Source: DASPLH01 sp035627675
GTDB lineage: Bacteria > Acidobacteriota > Terriglobia > Terriglobales > Acidobacteriaceae
Assembly (NCBI GenBank): GCA_035627675.1
Contig: DASPLH010000065.1
Span: 1 to 31,455 of the forward strand
Reading direction: 5' to 3'
Length of the DNA stretch: 31,455 nucleotides
Each line of letters starts with the position of its first letter. The first letter of the stretch is position 1. Shown here piece by piece: positions 24,877-31,455 of the stretch. Under the pieces are notes generated by a model. The model searched no databases. It was not told where the DNA came from and saw only the letters and a list, made by a program, of their open reading frames with translations. The position numbers were made by a program, and so were the translations under genes.

Positions 24877-26357
24877 CCCATACCAACCAAGAGATCGCGA
24901 CGGCGCCCCGCCTGGAGCGCGGGCTGTCACTGGGCAGCGCAACCGCGCTGAACATGATTGACATGATCGGCGTCGGGCCGTTCATCACCATTCCCCTGAT
25001 CATCGGCGCGATGGGCGGTCCGCAGGCGATGATCGGCTGGATATTCGGCGCCGTGTTCGCGCTTGCCGACGGCATGGTGTGGGCCGAACTCGGCGCGTCC
25101 ATGCCGGGCGCGGGTGGCTCGTATCGCTACCTGCGCGAGATCTACGGCCCGAACAGGCTGGGCAAGCTGCTCTCGTTCCTGTTCATCTGGCAGCTGTCGT
25201 TCAGCGCACCGCTGTCGATTGCGTCGGGATGCATCGGACTCGCGCACTACGCGAGCTTCCTCTGGCCTTCGCTTCAGAAAACGTATTTCTCCCACGACCT
25301 CACGGTCGCCCTTCCGCTGCTGGGCGCGCTGAAGGCGACCGTCTCGGTCAGGGCTGAAACCTTCCTGGCGATCGCGACCGTCGCGATCGCCGTGTGGCTG
25401 CTGTACCGCAGGATTGTCGCTGTCGGGACGATCTCAAAGTTCCTCTGGGTCGGCGTGCTCGGAACGCTGGCGTGGATCATCTTCGCCGGCATCACGCACT
25501 TCGACGCCCGCAAGGCGCTGGACTTCCCGCCCGACGCATTCACCTTATCGCCGGAGTTCTTCATGGGACTCGGCGCCGCTTCGCTGATCGCGACCTACGA
25601 CTACTGGGGCTACTACAACGTCTGCTTCCTCGGAGAAGAGGTGCGCGATCCGGTGCGGACGATTCCGCGCGCGCTGATCTACTCGATCGTCGCCGTGGCC
25701 TCGATCTACATCGTGATGAACATCAGCATCCTGGGTGTGCTGCCGTGGCGCGAGCTCGCGGGTTCGGCGCAATCGGAGTCGCGCATGTACGTCATCTCGG
25801 TGTTCATGCAGCGCATCTACGGAGATACGGCGGCGGCAGTCGTGACCGTGCTCATCATGTTCACGGCGTTTGCGAGCGTCTTCTCGCTGCTGCTCGGCTA
25901 CTCGCGCGTGCCGTACGCGGCGGCCACCGACGGCAATTACTTCCGGGCATTCGCGCGCGTGCACCCCAAACTGCATTTCCCCAACGTGTCGCTCCTCGCG
26001 CTGGGACTGGTCGCAGCTCTCTGCTGCTTCCTGCGATTGGCCGACATCATCGCGGCGCTGGTCGTGATTCGCATCATGGTCCAGTTCCTGGTGCAGACCG
26101 TCGGACTTCTGTACCTCCGCCGGACCCGCCCCGACTTCCCGCGGCCGTTCCGGATGTGGCTCTATCCCGCGCCTGCGCTGTTTGCGATCGGCGGGTTCCT
26201 CTACGTGCTGATCTCGCGCAAGGACTTCCTGAAAGAGATCCGTTACGGTACTGTAATCGTCATTGTGGGGGTGGCAATCTACCTCTGGCGCGCATGGAAC
26301 ACCGGGGATTGGCCTTTCGCGACAGCGGAGAAGCGCGGTGTGCCCTCGCGCGGATGA
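24864..26357 (+). CDS. APC-superfamily amino-acid permease
   Basis: This inner-membrane secondary transporter has about twelve hydrophobic helices in 497 residues. The first helix has the family signature MIDMIGVGPFITIP (unwound GVGPF motif that contacts the substrate), and helix 3 begins WAELGASMPGAGGSYRYLRE, typical of APC carriers. A loop after helix 7 or so contains GEEVRDPVRTIPRAL, another hallmark. The gene overlaps the PIG-L gene: GTG at 24864 or TTG at 24873 (TTGA overlap with the PIG-L stop) could be the start, and neither has a strong ribosome-binding site; I give the longer. Substrate is not predictable; amino acid or amine is most likely. Coupling with a deacetylase is odd and may mean uptake of a product. 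Confidence 0.9.
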   Translation: MEALTHTNQEIATAPRLERGLSLGSATALNMIDMIGVGPFITIPLIIGAMGGPQAMIGWIFGAVFALADGMVWAELGASMPGAGGSYRYLREIYGPNRLGKLLSFLFIWQLSFSAPLSIASGCIGLAHYASFLWPSLQKTYFSHDLTVALPLLGALKATVSVRAETFLAIATVAIAVWLLYRRIVAVGTISKFLWVGVLGTLAWIIFAGITHFDARKALDFPPDAFTLSPEFFMGLGAASLIATYDYWGYYNVCFLGEEVRDPVRTIPRALIYSIVAVASIYIVMNISILGVLPWRELAGSAQSESRMYVISVFMQRIYGDTAAAVVTVLIMFTAFASVFSLLLGYSRVPYAAATDGNYFRAFARVHPKLHFPNVSLLALGLVAALCCFLRLADIIAALVVIRIMVQFLVQTVGLLYLRRTRPDFPRPFRMWLYPAPALFAIGGFLYVLISRKDFLKEIRYGTVIVIVGVAIYLWRAWNTGDWPFATAEKRGVPSRG

Positions 26358-26391
26358 ATCGATCCGCGTGCATTCAGCAAAGGAGAGCACC

Positions 26392-26979
26392 ATGAAAAAA
26401 ACGGTACGGGTCTTCGCAGTCGCGATCCTGGCGTTGGCAGCAACGGCCTTCGCTCAAGATAAGAAACAGGCGGAGTCGAAGCCGACTCCTCCGCCGCCTC
26501 CGGCCAGCATCGCCGAGGTGCTGAAACGACAGTCGATGTACGTCGAACGGAACTTGGCCTCGCTGGCCGAAGCTGTGCCGGAGGAGAAGTTCAACTTCGC
26601 CCCAACCCAGGGAGAGTTCAACGGCGTGCGTACGTTCCAGCAGCAGATCACGCACGTGGCGGCCACCAACTACGTTTTCGCAGCTTGGGTGCTTGGAGAA
26701 AAGTCTCCGGTGGAGTTTGGCGAACACGAGAATGGACCGGCGGTGAAGAACAAAACCGAGGCCATCAAGCTTCTTCGCGACTCGTTCGACTACCTGCGCA
26801 GAGCCGTCGATACGGTGAACGCGGATAACGCCCTCGAGGTCATCAAGGCCGGCGAGGGAAGGGCGTCCAAGTTGGGGCTGACGATGGCAACCATCTCCCA
26901 CGTGAACGATCACTACGGCCAATGCGTGGTGTACGCTCGCATGAACGGGATCGTTCCGCCAGCCAGCCGCCAGCAATAA
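26392..26979 (+). CDS. Exported DinB-like four-helix protein
   Basis: The start is ATG at 26392 with AGGAG eight bases before it; the upstream in-frame extension lacks a site. The protein has 195 residues. Residues 1-22 form a signal peptide ending AFAQ, followed by a Lys/Pro-rich linker (SKPTPPPPPA). The rest is predicted helical and resembles the DinB/YfiT superfamily. Histidines expected to form the metal site are visible in QQITHVAATNY and ISHVNDHYGQ. DinB-fold proteins include metal-dependent thiol transferases, but most are uncharacterised, and an exported form is typical of Acidobacteriota in my recollection. It follows the permease after 34 bp and ends a transcript, as a strong terminator comes next. 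Confidence 0.83.
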   Translation: MKKTVRVFAVAILALAATAFAQDKKQAESKPTPPPPPASIAEVLKRQSMYVERNLASLAEAVPEEKFNFAPTQGEFNGVRTFQQQITHVAATNYVFAAWVLGEKSPVEFGEHENGPAVKNKTEAIKLLRDSFDYLRRAVDTVNADNALEVIKAGEGRASKLGLTMATISHVNDHYGQCVVYARMNGIVPPASRQQ

Positions 26980-27038
26980 ACTTGCGTTCGCGGCGACCAC
27001 CGCCGCCACTATGACCACCACTCCTGCCGTGCAATACG

Positions 27039-27075
27039 AAGCGACCTCCGCGTTCGTGAGGTCGCTTTTCCTTTG
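27039..27075 (+). terminator. Rho-independent terminator after DinB-like gene
   Basis: A perfect 10-bp stem AAGCGACCTC / GAGGTCGCTT (27039-27048 and 27058-27067) encloses a 9-nt loop and is followed by TTCCTTTG. It ends the PIG-L/permease/DinB gene run. Confidence 0.88.
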
Positions 27076-27132
27076 CAATGACAACTAAGCGACGCCGGTG
27101 AAAGCCCGACCGCTTACCCAGGTGCAGTACGA

Positions 27133-27270
27133 CTAACGTTCAATCAGCAGTACGTTCACAGCCTTAACGACGATCTCGACCTCGTCGCCCTCTTATGCCG
27201 CGTTTCCTTCAGCGACTCGGCGGTCAGGGCGGACGCCATCATGTGCGGCGAGCGCCGACGCGCATGGCGC
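27133..27270 (-). pseudogene. Frameshifted remnant resembling a Mop/TOBE molybdate-binding domain
   Basis: Read on the minus strand, 27242-27193 encodes MMASALTAESLKETRHK, and a different frame from 27192 to the stop at 27133 encodes EGDEVEIVVKAVNVLLIER. Joined, they resemble the second half of a Mop/TOBE domain (pattern: IT-x-ES-x5-L-x2-GD-E-V-x-A-V-I-K-A-x-x-V). A third frame upstream gives GGAMRVGARRT, which fits the strand before. No start or full-length frame exists, and a TAA interrupts the last frame just before EGDEV. This looks like a decayed gene, although sequencing error cannot be excluded. The identification rests on about 35 residues and is tentative. Confidence 0.4.
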
Positions 27271-27401
27271 CTCCTCGCGAACTGGGCCGGCAGTATGCCG
27301 GAAGGGCGTGCAAGCCGGAAGACGGGCGGCCGGGAGTGGCGAGTGAGCCGACGCACAATCGCCGGATTTCGATGTTGTGTGACGTGCGCCGGAGTTTTTG
27401 G

Positions 27402-27430
27402 TTGACACCTGTTGTGACCAGTCGTAGTGT
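27402..27430 (+). promoter_or_regulatory. Sigma70-like promoter of tetR-TonB receptor unit
   Basis: A perfect -35 TTGACA (27402-27407) and a weaker -10 TAGTGT (27425-27430) are separated by 17 bp. The first palindrome (27449-27468) begins about 12 bp after the expected transcription start, a position suited to repression. Confidence 0.55.
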
Positions 27431-27448
27431 CTCAGGCGGCCTTGGAAC

Positions 27449-27468
27449 GAAAACGAATGTCCGTTTTC
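27449..27468. promoter_or_regulatory. TetR operator candidate 1
   Basis: GAAAACGAATGTCCGTTTTC is an imperfect palindrome: GAAAACG and CGTTTTC pair exactly around a 6-bp centre. It shares the pattern GAAAACGA-N2-GT-N-CGTTTT with the second site at 27501. It is probably bound by the TetR-family protein encoded immediately downstream. Confidence 0.65.
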
Positions 27469-27500
27469 ATGTTCGCGAGGCCGCTGTGCGGAATCTAAAA

Positions 27501-27520
27501 GAAAACGATCGTTCGTTTTT
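27501..27520. promoter_or_regulatory. TetR operator candidate 2
   Basis: GAAAACGATCGTTCGTTTTT is an imperfect palindrome with arms AAAACGA/TCGTTTT. It starts 52 bp after the first copy (close to five helical turns, so both face the same side of the DNA) and ends 14 bp before the tetR ATG, next to the ribosome-binding site GGAAGG. Confidence 0.65.
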
Positions 27521-27534
27521 AATCGGAAGGCGGC

Positions 27535-28284
27535 ATGCCGAAGCTCAAAGACCACGACGTCGAGCGCAACCAGGTCCGCATACAGGACGCGGCCCTGCGA
27601 ATCTTCACCCGGCAGGGATACCACGGCACTTCCGTCCGCGAAATCGCCGAACAGGCGGGCGTGTCGCTCGGCAATATCTACAACTACTACCGGACGAAGG
27701 AAGAGATCTTCGAAGCGCTTGTCCGCCGCTACGCGGACAACATGGTTCAACTCCAGCTTCGGAAGCTGACGCCGGTGCTGGGCTCGTTCGACCCGCTGAG
27801 CTTGCGCCGCCTCGCCGGCACCGTCCGCGAAATCGTCACCGAGAATCCCGATTACTGGCGATTGATGTACATCGATGTGGTCGAGTTCGGGAACAAGCAC
27901 TTCCGCCACATCTTCCAGGATTTCCCGGCCGCGCTGCGCCGCATGAAGCCGGAAGGCTTCCGCGAGCCTTCCGTGCGCTCCGGGGTCGATCCGGCGCTCG
28001 CCTACGCATCGCTCTACCTTCAGTTTTTTCTCTACTACCTGATCGAGACGCTGTTCGGCGGCGACCACCACCTCGGAGTGCCGGAAGAGCAGGCGATCTC
28101 GCATTTCATCGACGTGTTTTCCGCTGGTACTGCCCGCACCAAAAAAACGCCAGCTCGTGGGACGGCCAGACGCCAGGCGCGGGGTGCAACAAAGAGTTCG
28201 AAAACAGGAGGAAACAAACATGCGCAGACTGTACCTGGGCCTGCTGTGCTGCGTGCTGATGCTGGCGCTCGCCGGTCTCGCTAA
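27535..28284 (+). CDS. TetR-family transcriptional regulator
   Basis: The protein has 249 residues. Residues about 14-62 form the TetR DNA-binding domain: QDAALRIFTRQGYHGTSVREIA, then EQAGVSLGNIYNYYRTKEEI, with the usual helix-turn-helix. Residues about 65-200 are the helical ligand-binding and dimerisation part (NPDYWRLMYIDVVEF, YLQFFLYYLIETLF). After residue 200 comes an unusual basic, low-complexity tail (KKTPARGTARRQARG) not found in ordinary TetR proteins. The last 21 codons or so overlap the start of the TonB-receptor gene in another frame. Two palindromes and a promoter upstream imply autoregulation and control of the receptor. The ligand is unknown. Confidence 0.92.
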   Translation: MPKLKDHDVERNQVRIQDAALRIFTRQGYHGTSVREIAEQAGVSLGNIYNYYRTKEEIFEALVRRYADNMVQLQLRKLTPVLGSFDPLSLRRLAGTVREIVTENPDYWRLMYIDVVEFGNKHFRHIFQDFPAALRRMKPEGFREPSVRSGVDPALAYASLYLQFFLYYLIETLFGGDHHLGVPEEQAISHFIDVFSAGTARTKKTPARGTARRQARGATKSSKTGGNKHAQTVPGPAVLRADAGARRSR

Positions 28285-31200
28285 CGGTCAGACCTCGACC
28301 ACCGGGCAGATTGCCGGCGACGTCACGGATCCGACCGGAGCGGTCCTGGCCAACGCCAAGGTTGTGGCAGTGAACGATGCCGGCATCCGGCGCGAGGTGA
28401 CGTCCGATGCCGCCGGCCGGTATGCGTTTCCCTTGCTCCCGCCGGGAAGATACACGGTGGAGATCACGGCGCAGGGTTTCAGCCCGCTGAAGGTGGCCGG
28501 CGTCAACGTCCGGATCACCGAAACGTCGGTGGTTGACCTGGCGCTGAAGGTGGCGGCCGCCGCCGCAGAAGTTCTGCAAGTGACCGCCGCACCGCCCCTG
28601 GTCCAGTCCGAGTCGGCGACCGCCGGCCGTGTCATTGAGCAGGACACCATCCGCCAACTGCCGCTGCCGACGCGCAACTTCCAGCAGTTGCTCACCCTGA
28701 CTCCGGGCGCGACCAGTTCCCTGCAGAACTCGTCGGATCTCGGCCGCGGCGACACGGCGATCACCGTCAACGGCGCTCGCACGACTTCGAACTCGGTGGT
28801 GATCAACGGCATTGACGCGAACGCGATCGGCACCGGTTCAACGCCGAGCCTCGCCGTTCCCGCTACCGATGCGTTGCAGGAGTTCATCGTCCAGACCAGC
28901 CTGTACGACGCCACGCAGGGGCGCGCGGCCGGCGGCATCATCGCGGCCGTCACCAAGAGCGGCACCAACGCCGTTCATGGCAACGCGTACATGTTCCTCC
29001 GCGATGACAGCCTGAACGCGAACAACTACTTCCTGAACCGCCAGGGGATCGAGCGCCCGCTGTACGAGCGCAAGCAGTTCGGCGGAACGCTGGGTGGCCC
29101 GGTGGTGAAGGACCGCGCGTGGTTCTTCCTGTCATACCAGGGAACCCGCGAGAAGAACGGGACATCGCTGACCAATTCCCTGGCCACGGTCTTCACGCCC
29201 GGCAACCTGACGGACGACCGCTCGCTGGCCACCATTGCAGCCGCGAATGGCCTCCCGGCGGTGCTGATCAGCCCCGTCGCTCTCAACATTCTGCAGGCGA
29301 AGTTGCCGGATGGCTCCTACCTGATTCCGTCGGCCGGCTCGCCGACCGGCAACAGGACGCCGGTTGCGAGAACGATTCCGACGATCTCGGAGTACGACGA
29401 GAACCAGGCGAACCTCAACTTCGACTTCAAGGTGAACGATTCGAACCAGCTTGCGGTCAAGCTGTTCGGCGCGAACAACCCCACGACCCAGGGCCTGTAC
29501 AGCTTCGCCGGAATCGGCAACGGGCCGCTCCAGGCGCCGGGGGCTCCGACCTCGTTTGACCTGCGCAACCGTGTCGCGTCCGTGAGCGATACCTGGATCA
29601 TTTCGCCGCGCATTCTCAACGATGCGCGTTTCGGATACAGCGAAATCTTCGGACGCTTCCGTCCGGACGAGCCGTTCAGCGGAGCGGATTTCGGCATCAC
29701 GCAGCCGCTCTCCAGCCTTTATCCCGGCGCGCCGACGATCGACATCCAGAACATGATGTCGCTCGGGCCGTCGCCGCTGGCCGACCAGATGTCGCAGAAC
29801 AAGACGTTCACGGCATCGGACATGCTGACGTGGTCGCTGGGCCGTCACACGGTGAAGTTCGGCGGCGACTTCAAGCACCACGAAGTCAACCTCGACTTCA
29901 GGGCCTACACGCGCGGCTACATGCTGTTTTCGGCCGTGGGCGCGGTCGATTCCTGGACGATGTTCCTGATGGGCATGCCGCTGGCGAGCATCCAGGGTTC
30001 GGGCGTCACGGACCGCAGCAATCGCAGCAACGACTTCGCGACCTTCGTGCAGGACGACTGGCGCGTTACCGATCGCCTCACGTTGAACATGGGCCTCCGC
30101 TTCGACTACTACGGTCCGTTCTACGAGAAGGACGGACGGTTCGTGGCGTTCGACCCGGTGCGCGCGCAGATGACGCCGGCGAGGACGTTGAGTTCCGGCT
30201 TCGTGCAGGCCGGCAACGGCAACCTGCCTGGGCTGCCGAAGCTGACCGACGGTCTTGTCGAGTCGGACAAGAACAACTTCGGGCCGCGTGTTGGATTCGC
30301 CTACAAGCCGTTTGCGAATTCCGACAAGTTCGTGGTGCGTGGCGGATACGGCCTGTACTACGACCGCGCGAACTCGCGTCTGCTCAACAGCCAGGTGTTC
30401 AACTCTCCGTATTACACGATGGGCGTTGCGATCTCCGGTGGTTTCGTGGTGCCGTCGGGCGCCACCTTCGTTCCCGGATTCCTGACGGCGGAAGATCCGT
30501 TCCTTCGGACCCCCCTGCCGGGTTCCTACCCCATGGCAACGGAAGGAGCATCGTATCCGTTCGCTCCGGGCCTGATGCCGCTGACGGGACGAACCGCGTT
30601 CTCGCCGCTCGGTCCCAAGGTCACGGCGAATCCGCTGCTCCCGAACGGCGTGGTTCCGGCCAGCGGAATCTACCCGGACGTTCACAACTTCAAGACCCCG
30701 TACATTCACCAGTACAACCTGGGCTTCCAGTGGGAGATGGTCAACAACTACCTGCTGGACCTGAGCTTCGTCGGATCGAGCGGCCGCAAGCTGTCGCGCC
30801 TGCACGACCTGAACCCGCAGCCGGCGGCCGGCGCCTTCACCACGGCTCCGTATTACCCGGCCGTGTCGTCGTTTGTTGTGCCGACGGTGGGCGCGTTCTC
30901 GGTGGAGAGTTCGGGCGTGTCGAACTACAACTCGCTCCAGGCCAGCCTCACGAAGCGGTACAGCTACGGTCTCCAGTTCATGGCCAGCTATACCTACTCG
31001 CACGCGCTCGACAACTACTCGGGCGGCGACGTGAATGACCTGGTCGGCATGGCGGGCGATCCGAACCGGGAGTACTACGCCACCTCCGACTTCGATCGTC
31101 GTCACCGCCTGGTCGTCAGCTACGTTTACGATCTGCCGAAGTTCTACACCGGCGGATCGGGCGCGCTGCGGCGGTTCGTCAACGACTGGCAGGTTGCCGG

Positions 31201-31455
31201 AATCACCACGGTGCAGACCGGAACTCCGTTCTCGATCGTGATGGGCGGCAGCTTCCTGTCCAATGCGTACGCGGTTCCGGCCGCCGGCGTTGCTCATCCG
31301 ACGGAGATGAGCGGCGACGTGAAGGACCGGCTGGGCGAGTACTTCGAGACCAGCGACTGGGTTGCTCCCGCGGCAGGACAGTGGGGCAGCGCTCGCAACG
31401 TTCTTCGCGGACCCGCGCAGACCAACGTGGACTTCTCAATCGTGAAGTTCATCCC
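28220..31455 (+). CDS. TonB-dependent receptor, Oar-like, 3'-truncated by window edge
   Basis: This is a large outer-membrane transporter of the type expanded in Acidobacteriota. The ATG at 28220 has an excellent ribosome-binding site (AGGAGGAAA, 28206-28213). Residues 1-23 form a signal peptide ending LANG. Residues about 28-112 are a carboxypeptidase-regulatory-like beta-sandwich (GQIAGDVTDPTGAVLANAKV, AGRYAFPLLPPGRYTVEI). About 120-250 form the plug (RQLPLPTRNFQQLL, TVNGARTTSNSVVINGIDAN, GGIIAAVTKSGTN). The rest is a barrel with many aromatic strands. The frame is open to the last base (about 1,078 residues), and the final visible sequence NVDFSIVKF is usual about 100 residues before the C-terminus in these proteins. 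It is cotranscribed with, and probably controlled by, the TetR protein. The substrate may be a glycan or peptide. Confidence 0.93.
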   Translation, partial: MRRLYLGLLCCVLMLALAGLANGQTSTTGQIAGDVTDPTGAVLANAKVVAVNDAGIRREVTSDAAGRYAFPLLPPGRYTVEITAQGFSPLKVAGVNVRITETSVVDLALKVAAAAAEVLQVTAAPPLVQSESATAGRVIEQDTIRQLPLPTRNFQQLLTLTPGATSSLQNSSDLGRGDTAITVNGARTTSNSVVINGIDANAIGTGSTPSLAVPATDALQEFIVQTSLYDATQGRAAGGIIAAVTKSGTNAVHGNAYMFLRDDSLNANNYFLNRQGIERPLYERKQFGGTLGGPVVKDRAWFFLSYQGTREKNGTSLTNSLATVFTPGNLTDDRSLATIAAANGLPAVLISPVALNILQAKLPDGSYLIPSAGSPTGNRTPVARTIPTISEYDENQANLNFDFKVNDSNQLAVKLFGANNPTTQGLYSFAGIGNGPLQAPGAPTSFDLRNRVASVSDTWIISPRILNDARFGYSEIFGRFRPDEPFSGADFGITQPLSSLYPGAPTIDIQNMMSLGPSPLADQMSQNKTFTASDMLTWSLGRHTVKFGGDFKHHEVNLDFRAYTRGYMLFSAVGAVDSWTMFLMGMPLASIQGSGVTDRSNRSNDFATFVQDDWRVTDRLTLNMGLRFDYYGPFYEKDGRFVAFDPVRAQMTPARTLSSGFVQAGNGNLPGLPKLTDGLVESDKNNFGPRVGFAYKPFANSDKFVVRGGYGLYYDRANSRLLNSQVFNSPYYTMGVAISGGFVVPSGATFVPGFLTAEDPFLRTPLPGSYPMATEGASYPFAPGLMPLTGRTAFSPLGPKVTANPLLPNGVVPASGIYPDVHNFKTPYIHQYNLGFQWEMVNNYLLDLSFVGSSGRKLSRLHDLNPQPAAGAFTTAPYYPAVSSFVVPTVGAFSVESSGVSNYNSLQASLTKRYSYGLQFMASYTYSHALDNYSGGDVNDLVGMAGDPNREYYATSDFDRRHRLVVSYVYDLPKFYTGGSGALRRFVNDWQVAGITTVQTGTPFSIVMGGSFLSNAYAVPAAGVAHPTEMSGDVKDRLGEYFETSDWVAPAAGQWGSARNVLRGPAQTNVDFSIVKFI

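Larger units (their letters stand above)
27076..27534. other. 459-bp stretch without an intact gene
   Basis: The left part (27133 to about 27270) holds a frameshifted, Mop/TOBE-like remnant on the minus strand. The middle (about 27280-27390) shows nothing recognisable. The right part contains a sigma70-like promoter (27402-27430) and two 20-bp palindromes (27449-27468 and 27501-27520) that belong to the tetR gene that follows. Confidence 0.6.

Noticed and set aside
29132..31297. A 721-codon open frame on the minus strand opposite the TonB-dependent receptor
   Set aside because: It is an antisense shadow: low-complexity Arg/Val/His-rich translation, and the receptor on the plus strand is unmistakable.
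1..31455. CRISPR arrays, tRNA or rRNA genes, insertion sequences, integrases or phage genes
   Set aside because: I saw no regularly spaced repeats, no tRNA-like cloverleaf segments, and no transposase or integrase motifs. The window looks like chromosomal metabolic and envelope genes rather than a mobile element.

Overview
The window is high-GC bacterial DNA with tightly packed genes, ATGA/GTGA stop-start overlaps and frequent GTG or TTG starts. It most likely comes from an Acidobacteriota genome. The pointers are a large Oar-like TonB-dependent receptor with an N-terminal carboxypeptidase-regulatory-like domain, a long secreted PIG-L deacetylase, a short basic protein with a NUMOD3-like tail, a sodium symporter beside Leloir genes, and a secreted DinB-like protein. 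The phylum call is inference from gene content; no rRNA gene or other marker is present.

Region 1 (1-9736, all +) is a carbohydrate locus: the 3' part of a sodium/solute symporter, a two-helix membrane protein, galK, a secreted GH43 enzyme, galE, galT, a second GH43 (endo-arabinanase-like, possibly a lipoprotein) and a DUF2961/GH172 glycosidase. Exported enzymes would release pentoses and galactose from an arabinan/arabinogalactan-like polymer, and the symporter plus GalK-GalT-GalE would take up and metabolise galactose. It ends at a strong inverted repeat (9757-9782).

Region 2 (10009-16419, +) is a tight four-gene run: exported metallophosphoesterase, BamA/D15-type outer-membrane barrel without POTRA domains, an exported protein carrying protein-kinase-fold motifs, and a 12-TM nucleotide-transporter-like protein fused to HEAT repeats. 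The last three genes have 1-bp or overlapping junctions. This is the best candidate for an undescribed system: an envelope-spanning phosphotransfer or nucleotide module.

Region 3 (16453-22000, mixed strands) holds an alpha/beta hydrolase and a basic NUMOD3-like protein (both -), a DUF438-hemerythrin-PAS sensor, a monohaem cytochrome c, a PLP decarboxylase (-), and hypA-hypB. Three CRP/FNR-type palindromes (TGTGA-N6-TCAnn) lie upstream of the DUF438 gene, the cytochrome c gene and hypA, which suggests one redox- or gas-responsive regulon.

Region 4 (22165-27075, +) holds a PIG-L deacetylase with a C-terminal glutamine-amidotransferase-like domain, an overlapping APC-family amino-acid permease, and an exported DinB-like protein followed by a clear terminator. 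A 459-bp stretch without an intact gene follows. It contains a frameshifted remnant resembling a Mop/TOBE molybdate-binding domain on the minus strand, a sigma70-like promoter, and two matching 20-bp palindromes just upstream of a TetR-family regulator. That tetR gene overlaps the start of the TonB-dependent receptor gene (28220 onward), which runs off the right edge.
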